A DNA stretch of 64,000 bases, taken from assembly GCF_003860465.1 (NCBI RefSeq), contig NZ_CP034183.1, positions 2,065,001 to 2,129,000 of the forward strand. Reading direction: 5' to 3'. The notes below the pieces were generated by a model that was not told where the DNA came from, made no database searches, and was given only the letters and a program-made list of their open reading frames with translations. The stretch's first letter is position 1; each line of letters opens with the position of its first letter. Made by a program: the position numbers and the translations under genes. Shown one piece after another: positions 38,226-47,927 of this stretch. The stretch is from Deinococcus psychrotolerans. GTDB taxonomy: Bacteria; Deinococcota; Deinococci; Deinococcales; Deinococcaceae.

Positions 38226-40418
38226 TTACCGCAAAATCAGCTCTCCGTCCTTAACGCCCACCGTCACCGCGCCGCCGCCCTTCAAGCGCCCGAACAGCAG
38301 CTCGTCGGCCAGCGGGCGCTTGAGCTTGTCCTCAATCACGCGGGCCAGCGGACGAGCGCCCATCGCCGGGTCGTAGCCGAGCTTGGCGATCAGGGCGCGG
38401 GCGGCGGGCGTGACGCTCAGGGTGACGCTGCGCTCCGCAAGTTGGGCGTCCAGCTCGGCCAAAAACTTGTCCACCACCTGTGTCATCACCGTTTCCGAGA
38501 GCGCGGCAAAGGGAATCACCGCGTCGAGGCGGTTGCGGAACTCCGGCGCAAACGACCGCTTGACTGCTTCCATCAGCTCACCCTCGCGGCCCGTACGCCC
38601 GAACCCCAACGCGGGCCGCGAGGCGTCGGCGGCTCCGGCGTTGGTGGTAAACAGCACCATCAAGCCGCGCCCGTCGATCTTCTTGCCCGCGTGGTCGGTC
38701 AGGGTGCCGTGATCGAGCAGTTGCAAGAACAGGTTATAAACGTCGGGGTGGGCCTTCTCAATTTCATCGAGCAGCAACACGGCGTGCGGCTGCTTGGCAA
38801 TCGCGTCGGTGAGCAGGCCGCCCTGATCAAAGCCCACATAACCGGGAGGCGCACCGATGAGGCGGGCCACCGTATGCGCTTCCTGATACTCGCTCATATC
38901 GAACCGCAACAGTTCCACGCCCAGCCGCTCAGCGAGGGCGCGGGCCAGCTCGGTTTTGCCCACCCCGGTCGGCCCCGCGAACAAAAAGGCTCCTTGCGGC
39001 TTGCGGGCGTCGCGCAGCCCAGCGCGGGCCAGCTTGACGGCGCTGGAAATGGCTTTCACGGCGGCGTCTTGCCCGTAGACGCGGGCAGCCAGATCGGCCT
39101 CCAGCGTTGCCAGCGACTGCACTTCCTCGGCCTTGACCTGACCCACTGGCACGCGGGCGATGCGGGCCACCGTCGCCTCGATGTCGGCCTCACTGATCTC
39201 GCCGCCCTCGCCGCGCACCGAACGGGCTGCTCCCGCCTCGTCGATCACGTCGATGGCTTTGTCGGGCAAAAAGCGGTCGCGGATGTAGCGGGCCGAGAGC
39301 TTGACGGCGGCGTCCAGCGCGGCGTCGCTGTAGGTCACTTTGTGGTGCTCGGCGTAGCGGCTTTGCAGCCCCCGCAAAATCGCCAGCGCATCTTCCTCGC
39401 TCGGCTCTGGCACGTCCACCACGCCAAAACGCCTCCACAAGGCCCGGTCTTTTTCGAGGTGGCGCAACTCCTGCGGCGTGGTCGCGCCCAATACCCTTAG
39501 GCTCCCACGCGCCAGCGCAGGCTTGAGCAAGTTGGCGGCGTCCATGCTGCCGCTCTCGGTGGCCCCGGCTCCGACCAGCGTGTGAAGCTCGTCGATAAAC
39601 AGCACGGTGTTCTGGCCTTCCAGCGCCTTCAGCACGGCCTTGAGGCGCTGCTCGAAGTCGCCCCGGTAGCGGGTTCCGGCGATCAGTGCGCCCATGTCCA
39701 GCGCGTAGATGCGGGCTCCTTTGAGGAAGCCTGGAGCCTTGCCGCTGACCACATGCTGCGCCAAACCCTCGGCCAGCGCGGTTTTGCCCACGCCGGGTTC
39801 GCCCACCAACACCGGATTGTTTTTGCTGCGGCGGGCCAAAATGTGCAGCATTCTCGTCAGCTCGTTCTCGCGGCCAATCACCGGGTCGAGTTCTCCGTCC
39901 TCGGCTTGCTGGGTCAGGTCAGCGGTGTAAGCGGCCAGCGGGTCTTGAACTGTCTCAGCTTCGGGGGCCGTTCCGTCTATGCCCGCGATTTCCTTCTCCC
40001 CGTTGCCGCCGTGACTCACATACTCCAGCAGCGCCAGTCGGGTCACGCCCTGAGCTTCCAGCGCGGCGCGGGCGAAGCTGTCGGGCTGCTCCATCAGCTC
40101 CACCAAGACCAAGTCGCCGGTCACGTCCTGATTGCCTTTGCCGCTGGCGTGGCGCTGCAAGATGGCGTCTTGCACCACTTCCTGCACCGTGAACGTCAGC
40201 TCGGGGGCTTCGTCAACGGTCTCAAAGGTCGCCAGCACTTCATTCAAATCGGCTTTGAGGCGCTCCAAGTCGGTGCCGCTGGCGCTCAGCGCGTTTTTGG
40301 CGTCGGGGTCATCGGTCAGGGCATACAGCAGGTGCTCAAGCGTGACGTATTCGTGGCTGCGCTCGGCAGCGAGGTCAGCGGCGCGTTGGAGGGTGTTGCG
40401 GAAGGGTTGGGCAAGCAT
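38226..40418 (-). CDS. clpA: ATP-dependent Clp protease ATP-binding subunit ClpA
   Basis: This 730-residue AAA+ unfoldase feeds ClpP. The N-domain covers about 1-140 (two Clp_N repeats). D1 has Walker A GEPGVGKT and Walker B VLFIDELHTLVGAG. D2 has GPTGVGKT, LLLDEIEKAHPDVYN and the substrate pore GYVGFDQGG. The C-terminal D2-small domain ends GARPLARVIEDKLKRPLADELLFG. It lacks the long middle coiled coil of ClpB, which identifies ClpA. Directly downstream of clpS (57-bp gap), it forms the classical clpSA pair of the N-end-rule pathway. Confidence 0.95.
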   Translation of the reverse strand: MLAQPFRNTLQRAADLAAERSHEYVTLEHLLYALTDDPDAKNALSASGTDLERLKADLNEVLATFETVDEAPELTFTVQEVVQDAILQRHASGKGNQDVTGDLVLVELMEQPDSFARAALEAQGVTRLALLEYVSHGGNGEKEIAGIDGTAPEAETVQDPLAAYTADLTQQAEDGELDPVIGRENELTRMLHILARRSKNNPVLVGEPGVGKTALAEGLAQHVVSGKAPGFLKGARIYALDMGALIAGTRYRGDFEQRLKAVLKALEGQNTVLFIDELHTLVGAGATESGSMDAANLLKPALARGSLRVLGATTPQELRHLEKDRALWRRFGVVDVPEPSEEDALAILRGLQSRYAEHHKVTYSDAALDAAVKLSARYIRDRFLPDKAIDVIDEAGAARSVRGEGGEISEADIEATVARIARVPVGQVKAEEVQSLATLEADLAARVYGQDAAVKAISSAVKLARAGLRDARKPQGAFLFAGPTGVGKTELARALAERLGVELLRFDMSEYQEAHTVARLIGAPPGYVGFDQGGLLTDAIAKQPHAVLLLDEIEKAHPDVYNLFLQLLDHGTLTDHAGKKIDGRGLMVLFTTNAGAADASRPALGFGRTGREGELMEAVKRSFAPEFRNRLDAVIPFAALSETVMTQVVDKFLAELDAQLAERSVTLSVTPAARALIAKLGYDPAMGARPLARVIEDKLKRPLADELLFGRLKGGGAVTVGVKDGELILR

Positions 40419-40475
40419 GGGGTGTCCTCGGGGGCGCTGTGAATAAAGTTGGGAGAGAAGAAAAGTGAAGCTGCT

Positions 40476-40814
40476 TTACGCGCTCGGCTCCGGCTCGGCC
40501 ACCACCCGCAGCGGATAGCCTTCACTGCGGGCGTGCTCTATGACCTGCGCGACTTTGGTTTCGGCCACCTCGCGGGTATACACCCCGGCCACGCCCTGCC
40601 CCTTGCGGTGAACGGCCAGCATGATCATCTCGGCGTCGCTGTCCGACTTGCGGAAGTAGCGGCCCAGCACCATCACCACGAATTCCATCGGCGTGTAATC
40701 GTCATTGAGCAGCAGCACCCGGTACAGGCGCGGGCGGGTAATTTGGGTGCGCTCTAAGGTTTGGGTATTGGACTGGTCGTTGAAACGGGGATCGGCGGGC
40801 GTGCGGCGGGTCAT
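40476..40814 (-). CDS. clpS: ClpS adaptor protein
   Basis: The 112-residue adaptor delivers N-degron substrates to ClpA. The core YRVLLLNDDYTPMEFVVMVLGRYF carries the conserved NDD-Y-T-P-M-E and the N-degron pocket; AVHRKGQGVAGVYTREVAETK follows as in ClpS. The flexible N-terminus is about 30 residues. Two ATGs are near; the one at 40814 is chosen because TAGCAT lies 7 nt upstream of it (leaderless). Confidence 0.95.
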   Translation of the reverse strand: MTRRTPADPRFNDQSNTQTLERTQITRPRLYRVLLLNDDYTPMEFVVMVLGRYFRKSDSDAEMIMLAVHRKGQGVAGVYTREVAETKVAQVIEHARSEGYPLRVVAEPEPSA

Positions 40815-40988
40815 TGCCTGCATGCTACCCCCCTGCGCGGTTGGGCAATGGCATCAGCACAACGTATCGGGCCAGCAAACTGACCGGGCCATCTGACTGG
40901 GCTATCTGACCGGGCCGTGAGAAGTTATCCCCCCTCCCTTGACCCGCTGCGTCAGGCTCGCGTCAGTGCCCCGCGTCACACTGCGTGC

Positions 40989-41861
40989 ATGAAAAAGACC
41001 CTGATCTCCGCCGTCACCCTCGGCCTTTCGCTTGGTCTCCTGAGCGCTCCCGCCCACGCCGCGCCCAAGATCAGTGCCCAGAGCATCATCGTCAACCCGC
41101 TTCCAGCTTCGCTCTCGGTGCAGGTCTGGACAGACCGCGACACCTCTGGCTCGAAAGTGCCCAACTACAAGGTCAACGACAAGATTCGCATCTACACCCG
41201 TGTCAGCAGCGACGCATACGTCTACCTCTTCAACGTTGACCCCAACGGCAAAGTGGACATGATTTTGCCCAACCGCTTTGCCAGCGGCGCGAACTTTGTC
41301 AAGGCCAACACCGTCAAGGCGTTCCCGGCCGCCGGTGATCAGTTCACCTTCGACATCGCCGCGCCCTACGGCCTCAACAAAGTCTTGGCGCTGGCCAGCT
41401 TGACCCCGCTCAACACCTCCTCGATTGCCAGCTTCAGTGACAGCCAGAGCAACTTTGCCGTCAGCAACGTGCAGGGCCAGCAGCAACTCGCCCAGGCCCT
41501 GAGCATCGTGGTCAACCCGGTTCAGAACCCGATTCCCCAGAACAGCTGGATCAGTGACGTGGCGTACTACAACGTGGCCTACGGCTCCACCGGAAGCGCG
41601 GCTCCGGTCTACAACTCGCCCGTCGTGACGCTGCCGGCTTGGAACACCCAGCCCGTCTGGCGCACCCAGTTCGAGAGCCAGCAGACCACCGCCCAGATCT
41701 ACATCCAGTACGCCAACGAACTGCAAAGCAAGGGCTACCGCTTGGTCAACCGTGACGAGCGCGGCAACACCGTCAACGCCCGCTTTCAGGGAGACGACAG
41801 CGCCCAGCTGATCATCAGCGTGCGCGGCGGCAAGTTCGACGTGCAGATTATTCGCCGCTGA
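40989..41861 (+). CDS. secreted DUF4384-domain protein
   Basis: The 290-residue exported protein has a signal peptide MKKTLISAVTLGLSLGLLSAPAHA. A DUF4384-type beta domain follows ([61 protein letters not shown] in part, then [24 protein letters not shown]). The C-terminal 100 residues are unassigned. It is clearly paralogous over about 190 residues to the protein encoded at 50725-51750, which instead ends in PEGA repeats. The frame is open 72 bp upstream, but the signal peptide fixes the start. CACACT 6 nt before the ATG is a poor version of the local leaderless box. Confidence 0.85.
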   Translation: MKKTLISAVTLGLSLGLLSAPAHAAPKISAQSIIVNPLPASLSVQVWTDRDTSGSKVPNYKVNDKIRIYTRVSSDAYVYLFNVDPNGKVDMILPNRFASGANFVKANTVKAFPAAGDQFTFDIAAPYGLNKVLALASLTPLNTSSIASFSDSQSNFAVSNVQGQQQLAQALSIVVNPVQNPIPQNSWISDVAYYNVAYGSTGSAAPVYNSPVVTLPAWNTQPVWRTQFESQQTTAQIYIQYANELQSKGYRLVNRDERGNTVNARFQGDDSAQLIISVRGGKFDVQIIRR

Positions 41862-41870
41862 ACCGAGTGC

Positions 41871-41918
41871 AAAGGTAAAGGTGGCCTCCCACAAGTTGGG
41901 GAGGCCACCTTTACCTTT
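41871..41918. terminator. bidirectional hairpin terminator
   Basis: A perfect 20-bp stem (41871-41890 and 41899-41918, arm AAAGGTAAAGGTGGCCTCCC) with an 8-nt loop lies between the convergent DUF4384 gene and the CHRD-like lipoprotein gene, and can serve both. Confidence 0.85.
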
Positions 41919-41927
41919 GGCGGGTGC

Positions 41928-42380
41928 TTAGCCCTTGGTCATTTTGATCGCGGCGCACACTGGCACGACGCTGGGATCGCTGGCGTAGTGGACGTTGATG
42001 TAAGCGCCCATATCACCGGCGATCTTGGTCATGTCGGCGCTCAGCATCACCGTGGCGCTTCCGGCGGCGTCAGCGGTGAAGTTGGGGAAGCCGACGGTGA
42101 CGGGGCCGTTGGACGCACACGGATTGGTGCTCGAATCCGGGCCGAAGGCGTGGTAGTGGGCAATGTAGGCTTTACCGGGGGTCAGGCCGCTGAGGGTCAG
42201 GGTGGTTTTGCTCATACCGGCGCTGTCGGCCATCACGGCCGCCGTGCCCATCGCCGACGGATCTGCTGCCACCGCGTTGTGCTTGAAGGTGTAAGTGGTG
42301 GGCTTGGCCATCATCATGGCACACGATCCCAACATCGACATGGCGGCCATTCCCAAAATAACGTTGCTTGCTTTCATCAT
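41928..42380 (-). CDS. lipoprotein with CHRD/SOD-like domain
   Basis: The 150-residue product has a lipobox LGSC (Cys20) and a single beta domain. TLTLSGLTPGKAYIAHYHAFG and GAYINVHYASD, with the cysteines in NPCASNG and VPVCAAIK, resemble CHRD or copper-type superoxide-dismutase-like folds; histidines HYH and VH could bind a metal. The same domain forms the N-terminal part of the next-upstream protein (42426-43184), so the two are tandem paralogues. AAGGAGAT lies just before tandem ATGs and the second ATG (42377) has the better spacing. Confidence 0.75.
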   Translation of the reverse strand: MMKASNVILGMAAMSMLGSCAMMMAKPTTYTFKHNAVAADPSAMGTAAVMADSAGMSKTTLTLSGLTPGKAYIAHYHAFGPDSSTNPCASNGPVTVGFPNFTADAAGSATVMLSADMTKIAGDMGAYINVHYASDPSVVPVCAAIKMTKG

Positions 42381-42425
42381 GATCTCCTTGTCTTCTCTGA
42401 ATCTCGGTGCATTTGACGCCCGCTG

Positions 42426-43184
42426 TTAGCGGTTGGTCACAGTGATGGTGCCGCTCATGCCTTCATGGTACGAGCAGTAAAACAAATACGTGCCCGCTTG
42501 TTTGAAGGTAAAACTGTAGGTATCGCCGTGGTGCAGGTCACCGGATTGAGGGCCGGCGGCAGTGGTGGATTTGACGTTGTGGGTAATCTGGCCGTCGTGC
42601 GTCCAGGTCACGCTGTCGCCCACCTTGATACTGAGGGTAGGCGGGCGAAAGGCATTGTCGATGATGCTGATCTTTTGCAAGCTGACCGGCGCGGGCGCGG
42701 CCTTTGCACTCACGGGCGCAGCCTTGCCATTCAGCGCGGCGACCTTGAGCACGGCGGCGCACAGCGGCACGCTGGCCAGGTCGCTCGCCAGGTGGACATT
42801 GACATACGCGCCCGCGTTGCCGGCCAGCACATTCGGCGCGGCGCTCAGCTTGACGCTGGCCCGCCCCTGCGCATCAGCCTTGAAGGCGGGAAATCCCAAC
42901 GTCACCGGGCCGTCAGAGTCGCACGCCGAGGCCCCGGGCTGAGCGCCCAGCGCGTGATAGTGGGCCATGTAAGCGGTCTGGGGCGTCAGGCCGCTGAGAC
43001 TCAGCAGCGATTCGGTGCGCCCAGACTCCAGCGTCTGCACCGTCAGTTGACCGGCGGCCTGAGGCTCAAGGGTAGGGGGCAGATTGTGACGGAACGGATA
43101 AACGGCGGCGGGCGCGGCCAGCGAAAGGCCCAGATTCAGGGCGGCACAACCAACGAGGGTACGGGCAAATGACCTGGGCAGCAT
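42426..43184 (-). CDS. exported CHRD/SOD-like protein with C-terminal cupredoxin domain
   Basis: This 252-residue protein has a signal peptide (ending SLAAPAAV). Residues about 27-150 are the CHRD/SOD-like domain (AYMAHYHALG, GAYVNVHLASD, paired cysteines). An Ala/Pro linker follows, and residues about 168-252 are a plastocyanin-like domain: DSVTWTHDGQITHNVKS (His ligand), then YLFYCSYHEGMSGTITV, giving Cys, His and Met of a type 1 copper site. It is upstream of the lipoprotein gene at 41928, separated by 45 bp, and they probably form an operon. A copper redox or superoxide-related envelope function is possible but inferred. Confidence 0.82.
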   Translation of the reverse strand: MLPRSFARTLVGCAALNLGLSLAAPAAVYPFRHNLPPTLEPQAAGQLTVQTLESGRTESLLSLSGLTPQTAYMAHYHALGAQPGASACDSDGPVTLGFPAFKADAQGRASVKLSAAPNVLAGNAGAYVNVHLASDLASVPLCAAVLKVAALNGKAAPVSAKAAPAPVSLQKISIIDNAFRPPTLSIKVGDSVTWTHDGQITHNVKSTTAAGPQSGDLHHGDTYSFTFKQAGTYLFYCSYHEGMSGTITVTNR

Positions 43185-43256
43185 AAAGGTGACCTCAGTG
43201 AGTAATACGCCTGATTGTACTCGCTTGGATGTCGGGGCAAAAAAATAAAGCTTGTC

Positions 43257-44708
43257 TCAAGGGGTGGAAAAAAGCCCCACCACCCGTCCCGCCTCCAACT
43301 TCAAATGGTGCGTCATGCCCACCGGAGCGTCCTCCTCGCGGTGCGCGATCACCAGCAGGTGGGTGCCGCCCGCCATCATCTCGCCGAGCAGGGCCAGCAC
43401 CTCTTTTCGGGCGGCGACGTCTAGAAAGTCCAGTCCCTCGTCGACGATCAGGAGTTTGGGTTGGTGAATCAGCGCCCGCCCCAGCAGCAGCCGCCGGAGT
43501 TGGCCCTGCGACAGCGTTTCGGCAGAGCGGCTGAGCAAGTCGGCGGCTCCCAGGCGCTCGGCCAATCCTTCGACTTGCTCCTGTTGCTCGGCGCTCAGCG
43601 GGTGGGCAAACCCCTCGGTGCCGCCAAAAGCCGAGCCGATGACTTCCCTGCCGCTCCAGTCGCGGCGCTGGCGGATGGCGAGTTCGGCTCCCAGGAGGCC
43701 GATGTGCTGCTGGCGCTCGCTTAGGAGGTCGCGGCGCAAAAAAGGCCGCGCGACGCCTCCGCCGAGCGCCGGGTGAAACTCGCCCGCCACCAAACGGGCC
43801 AGGGTGCTTTTGCCGCAGCCGTTCTCGCCGGTCACCAGCCAGTGCTGTCCCTCGCGCCACGTCCAAGTGATGGGGCCGAGGGCGTGGTGGCCGTTGCGGT
43901 AGACCTCGGCCTGTTCGAGTTGCACCAGAACGCGGCCCTTTTCTTGGGCGGGCGCAGTCAATTCAAAGGCGGCGGGGCGGCGGGGCAAGGCAGGCGGCGG
44001 CGCGTCCACAATCAGTTTTCCGGCGGCGATGTGGGCATGTTTCCAGGCCAACTGGGGCGCTTCTTCAGGGCGGTGCGTGACCAGCACCACCGCCACCCCT
44101 TTTGCGGCCACGCTCTCCAGCACGCCGCGCAACTCTCCACGGGCCGTGACGCTCAGGCCGTCGGTGAATTCGTCGAGCAGCAGGGCATCAGGGCGCGGCA
44201 TCAGGGCGCGGCCCAGCAAAGTGCGGCGGCGCTGTCCGTGGCTGAGTGTTCTGAAATCCCGCTCCAGCAGGGCTTGTAAGCCGACTTGCGCCGAGACTTC
44301 AGCCAGCCGCGCCGCCGCTTCGGGGGAAGCCTCCCACAGCCTGAGGGTGTCGCCGCTGTAGCCCGACAGCAGCACGTCGGCCACCGTCTGCACCCAGTCG
44401 CGTGTCAGGTAAAAGGCTTCTTGCTCCGGTGAGACGAGGGCCAGCGCTTTCATGGCCCGCACCGCCGACGTTCGCGGCTGACCGCCCAGAAAGTAGCTGC
44501 GCTTGCCCTGCGTGGGCGATAATTCGCCGCGCAGCAATTTGAGAAAAGTGCTTTTGCCGCCGCCGTTCGGGCCGGAAATCAGCCAAGCCTCACCGGGTCT
44601 GAGGCTAAACGTCACGTTTTGCAGCGGCGGTACCCCGCGTCCGGTGGAGACACCGAGTAACTCGGCCAGCGGCTGTTCTGGACAGGCCTTGGCCCGCTGC
44701 GCCGTCAT
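43257..44708 (-). CDS. ABC protein with two ATPase domains (ModF/PhrA-like)
   Basis: The 483-residue soluble protein contains two complete ABC ATPase domains: Walker A GPNGGGKST and signature LSHGQRRR in the first half, GENGCGKST and LSQGQLRR in the second, with LLLDEFTDGL and LLIVDEGLDFL as the Walker B segments. No membrane segment is present. The arrangement resembles ModF/PhrA rather than ABC-F translation factors. The start (ATGA) overlaps the cdaR-like stop by 4 nt, so it is translationally coupled to the c-di-AMP genes. Confidence 0.85.
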   Translation of the reverse strand: MTAQRAKACPEQPLAELLGVSTGRGVPPLQNVTFSLRPGEAWLISGPNGGGKSTFLKLLRGELSPTQGKRSYFLGGQPRTSAVRAMKALALVSPEQEAFYLTRDWVQTVADVLLSGYSGDTLRLWEASPEAAARLAEVSAQVGLQALLERDFRTLSHGQRRRTLLGRALMPRPDALLLDEFTDGLSVTARGELRGVLESVAAKGVAVVLVTHRPEEAPQLAWKHAHIAAGKLIVDAPPPALPRRPAAFELTAPAQEKGRVLVQLEQAEVYRNGHHALGPITWTWREGQHWLVTGENGCGKSTLARLVAGEFHPALGGGVARPFLRRDLLSERQQHIGLLGAELAIRQRRDWSGREVIGSAFGGTEGFAHPLSAEQQEQVEGLAERLGAADLLSRSAETLSQGQLRRLLLGRALIHQPKLLIVDEGLDFLDVAARKEVLALLGEMMAGGTHLLVIAHREEDAPVGMTHHLKLEAGRVVGLFSTP

Positions 44709-45661
44709 TTGGCCGCCACCGTGAGCTGCACCGTCACGCGGTCAAGGGCGCGGACGCCGTCGGGCAGCACCAAGCTGGGCTGTGCGCTGAAGGTGCCGGG
44801 CCGGTAGACGACGCTGGCGGTTACGCTGCTGATGCGGGCCAGGGTCTCGGCGGGGCCAATCAGCCGCACGGTGGACGGCTCGACGTTGGACGAAAGTACG
44901 CTCAGATTGCTCGGCACCCCGCTGAGCCTGACCGGCACGCTGCGGATCGGCAAATTGCCGCTGTCAATCCGGTCCACCGTGATGCTCGAAGGCGTCAGGC
45001 GCACGTCCACCGTTTTGCCTTTGGCGTCCAGCGCCAACAAACGGGCCTCGGTCTGGTTGCCCTGCGAGAGCGTCACCGGCTCGGTAATCACCCGCTCGAC
45101 GGTGCCGACCACCTGACTCGGCCCGCTGACCGTGACCTGGCGCGGCGCGAGGACATACCTCGGCACGCTGTCGCTGGGCGGCGCGGTGACGCTGAGGATG
45201 ACCGGCTGGGTACGGCTCAGCTCGGCGTCGATGCGGCCCTGCGCCACCGTTGGCGCGACCTTGAGGCTGCGGGTGGCGTCGGGGCCGACCACCCGCACGG
45301 TGCGGCTGAATTCGCCGTCGGGCAAATCGGTGATGTCCACGAACGCCTGAATATCGCTGGCATTCAGGGCCGCGAGGCGCTGGCGGCTGCCGCTGAGCGT
45401 CACGATCACGCTGGCCGGATTCAGGCCGCTGACCGCCCGCTTTTCGCTGCCCCCGGTGGTGTCGCGCACGTCGACGGCCACATTGAAATTTTGCTGAATG
45501 CTGGCGCGGCGGTCTTCGGTGGCCACGAACCACAGCGCAAAGGCCAGCAGCAACGCCAGAAACTTCTGAGGCAAGTTGTGCAGCAGGCGCTGCCACCAGT
45601 AGCGAACGAAGTGGGAAACCCGGTTCACACTCAGGGCAGGGCGGCTCACGGCGTTCTCCAT
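44705..45661 (-). CDS. cdaR: YbbR-domain protein (CdaR-like)
   Basis: The 318-residue protein has one N-terminal membrane helix (KFLALLLAFALWFVATED), then four YbbR repeats outside the membrane, each with the pattern VTVSGPSQVV..V..VxxxVxLS. CdaR proteins bind and modulate the diadenylate cyclase CdaA. The chosen ATG lies 1 nt after the cdaA stop (TGAAATG). Earlier possible starts would overlap cdaA. It is preceded by cdaA and followed, with a 4-nt overlap, by the double ATPase gene. Confidence 0.9.
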   Translation of the reverse strand: MENAVSRPALSVNRVSHFVRYWWQRLLHNLPQKFLALLLAFALWFVATEDRRASIQQNFNVAVDVRDTTGGSEKRAVSGLNPASVIVTLSGSRQRLAALNASDIQAFVDITDLPDGEFSRTVRVVGPDATRSLKVAPTVAQGRIDAELSRTQPVILSVTAPPSDSVPRYVLAPRQVTVSGPSQVVGTVERVITEPVTLSQGNQTEARLLALDAKGKTVDVRLTPSSITVDRIDSGNLPIRSVPVRLSGVPSNLSVLSSNVEPSTVRLIGPAETLARISSVTASVVYRPGTFSAQPSLVLPDGVRALDRVTVQLTVAAK

Positions 45662-45662
45662 T

Positions 45663-46397
<735 letters not shown>

Positions 46398-46499
46398 AGT
46401 CAGAACCCCTACACCGCCACTATACGGGGCGGCCCTCTGAGAAGGTTGGCAAAGGGGCCGGGCAGCAGCGGTGAGCGGCCCTCCCCAGTTCCGGTAGAG

Positions 46500-47525
46500 C
46501 TAACGTCCCTGCATATACAGCAGCGCTTCCGGCAAAGCGTTTTGCCACGTCACCCAGTTGTGGCCGCTGGGGTATTCGCGGTACTGGTGCCGGATGCCGA
46601 GGTCTTGCAGCGCGGCGGCCATCCGGCGGTTGGGCGAGAGCAGCCATTCCAGCGTTCCCGTATCGAGGCTGAGCTGGAGGTCTGTCGGCGGCCTGAGCTG
46701 GAGTTGCTCGCGCAGCCACTCGCCCGCCGACGTGGTGTCAATGGTGCTGCCTTGCCTGCCATCCGGCGCGGCAATGAAGGCCCCGCTGTGGCTGATGACT
46801 TTGCTGAACACGTCGGGGTGCTGCCAAGCGGTGTAAAGGCTGATCAGGCCGCCCAGCGACGCGCCCCACAGCCCGCGCCCGGCGGCCTCGCGGCTGACCG
46901 AGAAGCGCTGCTCGACTTGCTCCAGCACTTCGCCCTGCAAAAAGTCGAAATAGCGGTCATTCAGGTAATACTCGGCGTTGCGGTCGAGCGGCTCCACGAA
47001 AACTAGGATGGCCGGATCGATCAGGTCTTGTGCGAGCGCTCTATCCAGCAGTTCGCTCAGCTTGCCGGTGCGGTAAAACGCCACGCCGTCTTGGATGTAG
47101 TACACCGGATAGGTGCGGGCCGCGTCATAGCCCGGCGGGGTGTAGACGTAGCCCCGGCGCTTGCCCGCAAAAACCCGGCCTTCCCAAGCCATCCGGTGCG
47201 CTTCGCCGCGCTGGGGAGGGTCGTTGGGCGCGTCACCTTGCCACAGCCAGTGGCGCGGGTACTCGCCCACTTCGGCGGCGCGGGGGTAGTTCCACCACGG
47301 ATTAAGCGACTTTTGCGAATTGTCGGGATCGGCAAACGGTTGGCCTGCCGCGTCCAGCCAAGCGTATTCCACCCACGCGCCGCGCGGCAGCGTCAGGGTG
47401 ATGGGTTGGCCGCCCACCACCGGCAGCGGCGGCTGCTTGAGCCAGTCGGTGAAATCGCCCAGCAGCGCGGTTGCGCCTGTGGGCGGGGTGAAGGTGACGT
47501 GGGTGCCTGCAACGGAAACGGCCAT
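46500..47525 (-). CDS. esterase of the enterochelin-esterase (Fes/IroE-like) type
   Basis: The 341-residue protein has an N-terminal beta-sandwich (ALLGDFTDWLKQPPLPVVGG..ITLTLPRGAWVEYAWLDA) like CBM48/Fes-N, then an alpha/beta hydrolase. RGYVYTPPGYD leads in, the nucleophile is Ser in GLWGASLGGLISL, Asp is in LSLDTGTLEWL and His in YPSGHNWVTW. No signal peptide, so a cytoplasmic ester hydrolase of siderophore type or a general esterase. No siderophore transporter is adjacent. TAGACT lies 7 nt before the ATG (leaderless). Confidence 0.86.
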   Translation of the reverse strand: MAVSVAGTHVTFTPPTGATALLGDFTDWLKQPPLPVVGGQPITLTLPRGAWVEYAWLDAAGQPFADPDNSQKSLNPWWNYPRAAEVGEYPRHWLWQGDAPNDPPQRGEAHRMAWEGRVFAGKRRGYVYTPPGYDAARTYPVYYIQDGVAFYRTGKLSELLDRALAQDLIDPAILVFVEPLDRNAEYYLNDRYFDFLQGEVLEQVEQRFSVSREAAGRGLWGASLGGLISLYTAWQHPDVFSKVISHSGAFIAAPDGRQGSTIDTTSAGEWLREQLQLRPPTDLQLSLDTGTLEWLLSPNRRMAAALQDLGIRHQYREYPSGHNWVTWQNALPEALLYMQGR

Positions 47526-47568
47526 AAAGGGGAGTCTAGAGTCTCGGCGTGGGCTTTGCGCTTAGGTT

Positions 47569-47883
47569 TTAGTTTTCCCCCGGCATCCGAATGTGATCGA
47601 CCTGTGCGCCGTAGCGCAGCAAAATGGTTTTGAGGCGCTGCACCGCCGCACTGGCCTTCTCGCGGTCTCCGGGCAAAAAGGCCAGCGTCACCTGCCCATC
47701 TATGCCGGAGCGCGGCTCCAGCACCCGGACTTGCAGCGGCACGGCAAACGCCGGATCCTGCGTGATGTCGCGCAGCACGCGGGCAAAGCGCATTTCGTCC
47801 ATGTCCTCAAGGGTGAACTGAATGCCCAGCACTTCTTGTTCCGGAACGCGGTGGTAAGGCGCGGGAATTTGGTCGTCGCTCAT
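47569..47883 (-). CDS. conserved hypothetical protein, 104 residues
   Basis: This is a small soluble protein with mixed strand-helix pattern (VLGIQFTLEDMDEMRFARVLRDITQDPAFAVPLQVRVLEP in part, then QVTLAFLPGDREKASAAVQRLKTILLRYGAQVDHI). No domain recognised. TAGCCT lies 6 nt before the ATG. It is divergent from the dynamin-like gene with only 44 bp between starts, so the two leaderless promoters share the gap. Confidence 0.7.
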   Translation of the reverse strand: MSDDQIPAPYHRVPEQEVLGIQFTLEDMDEMRFARVLRDITQDPAFAVPLQVRVLEPRSGIDGQVTLAFLPGDREKASAAVQRLKTILLRYGAQVDHIRMPGEN

Positions 47884-47927
47884 GGGTGCAGGCTAGCAAA
47901 AAGCGCTCAGCGCTTAAACTAAACAGC

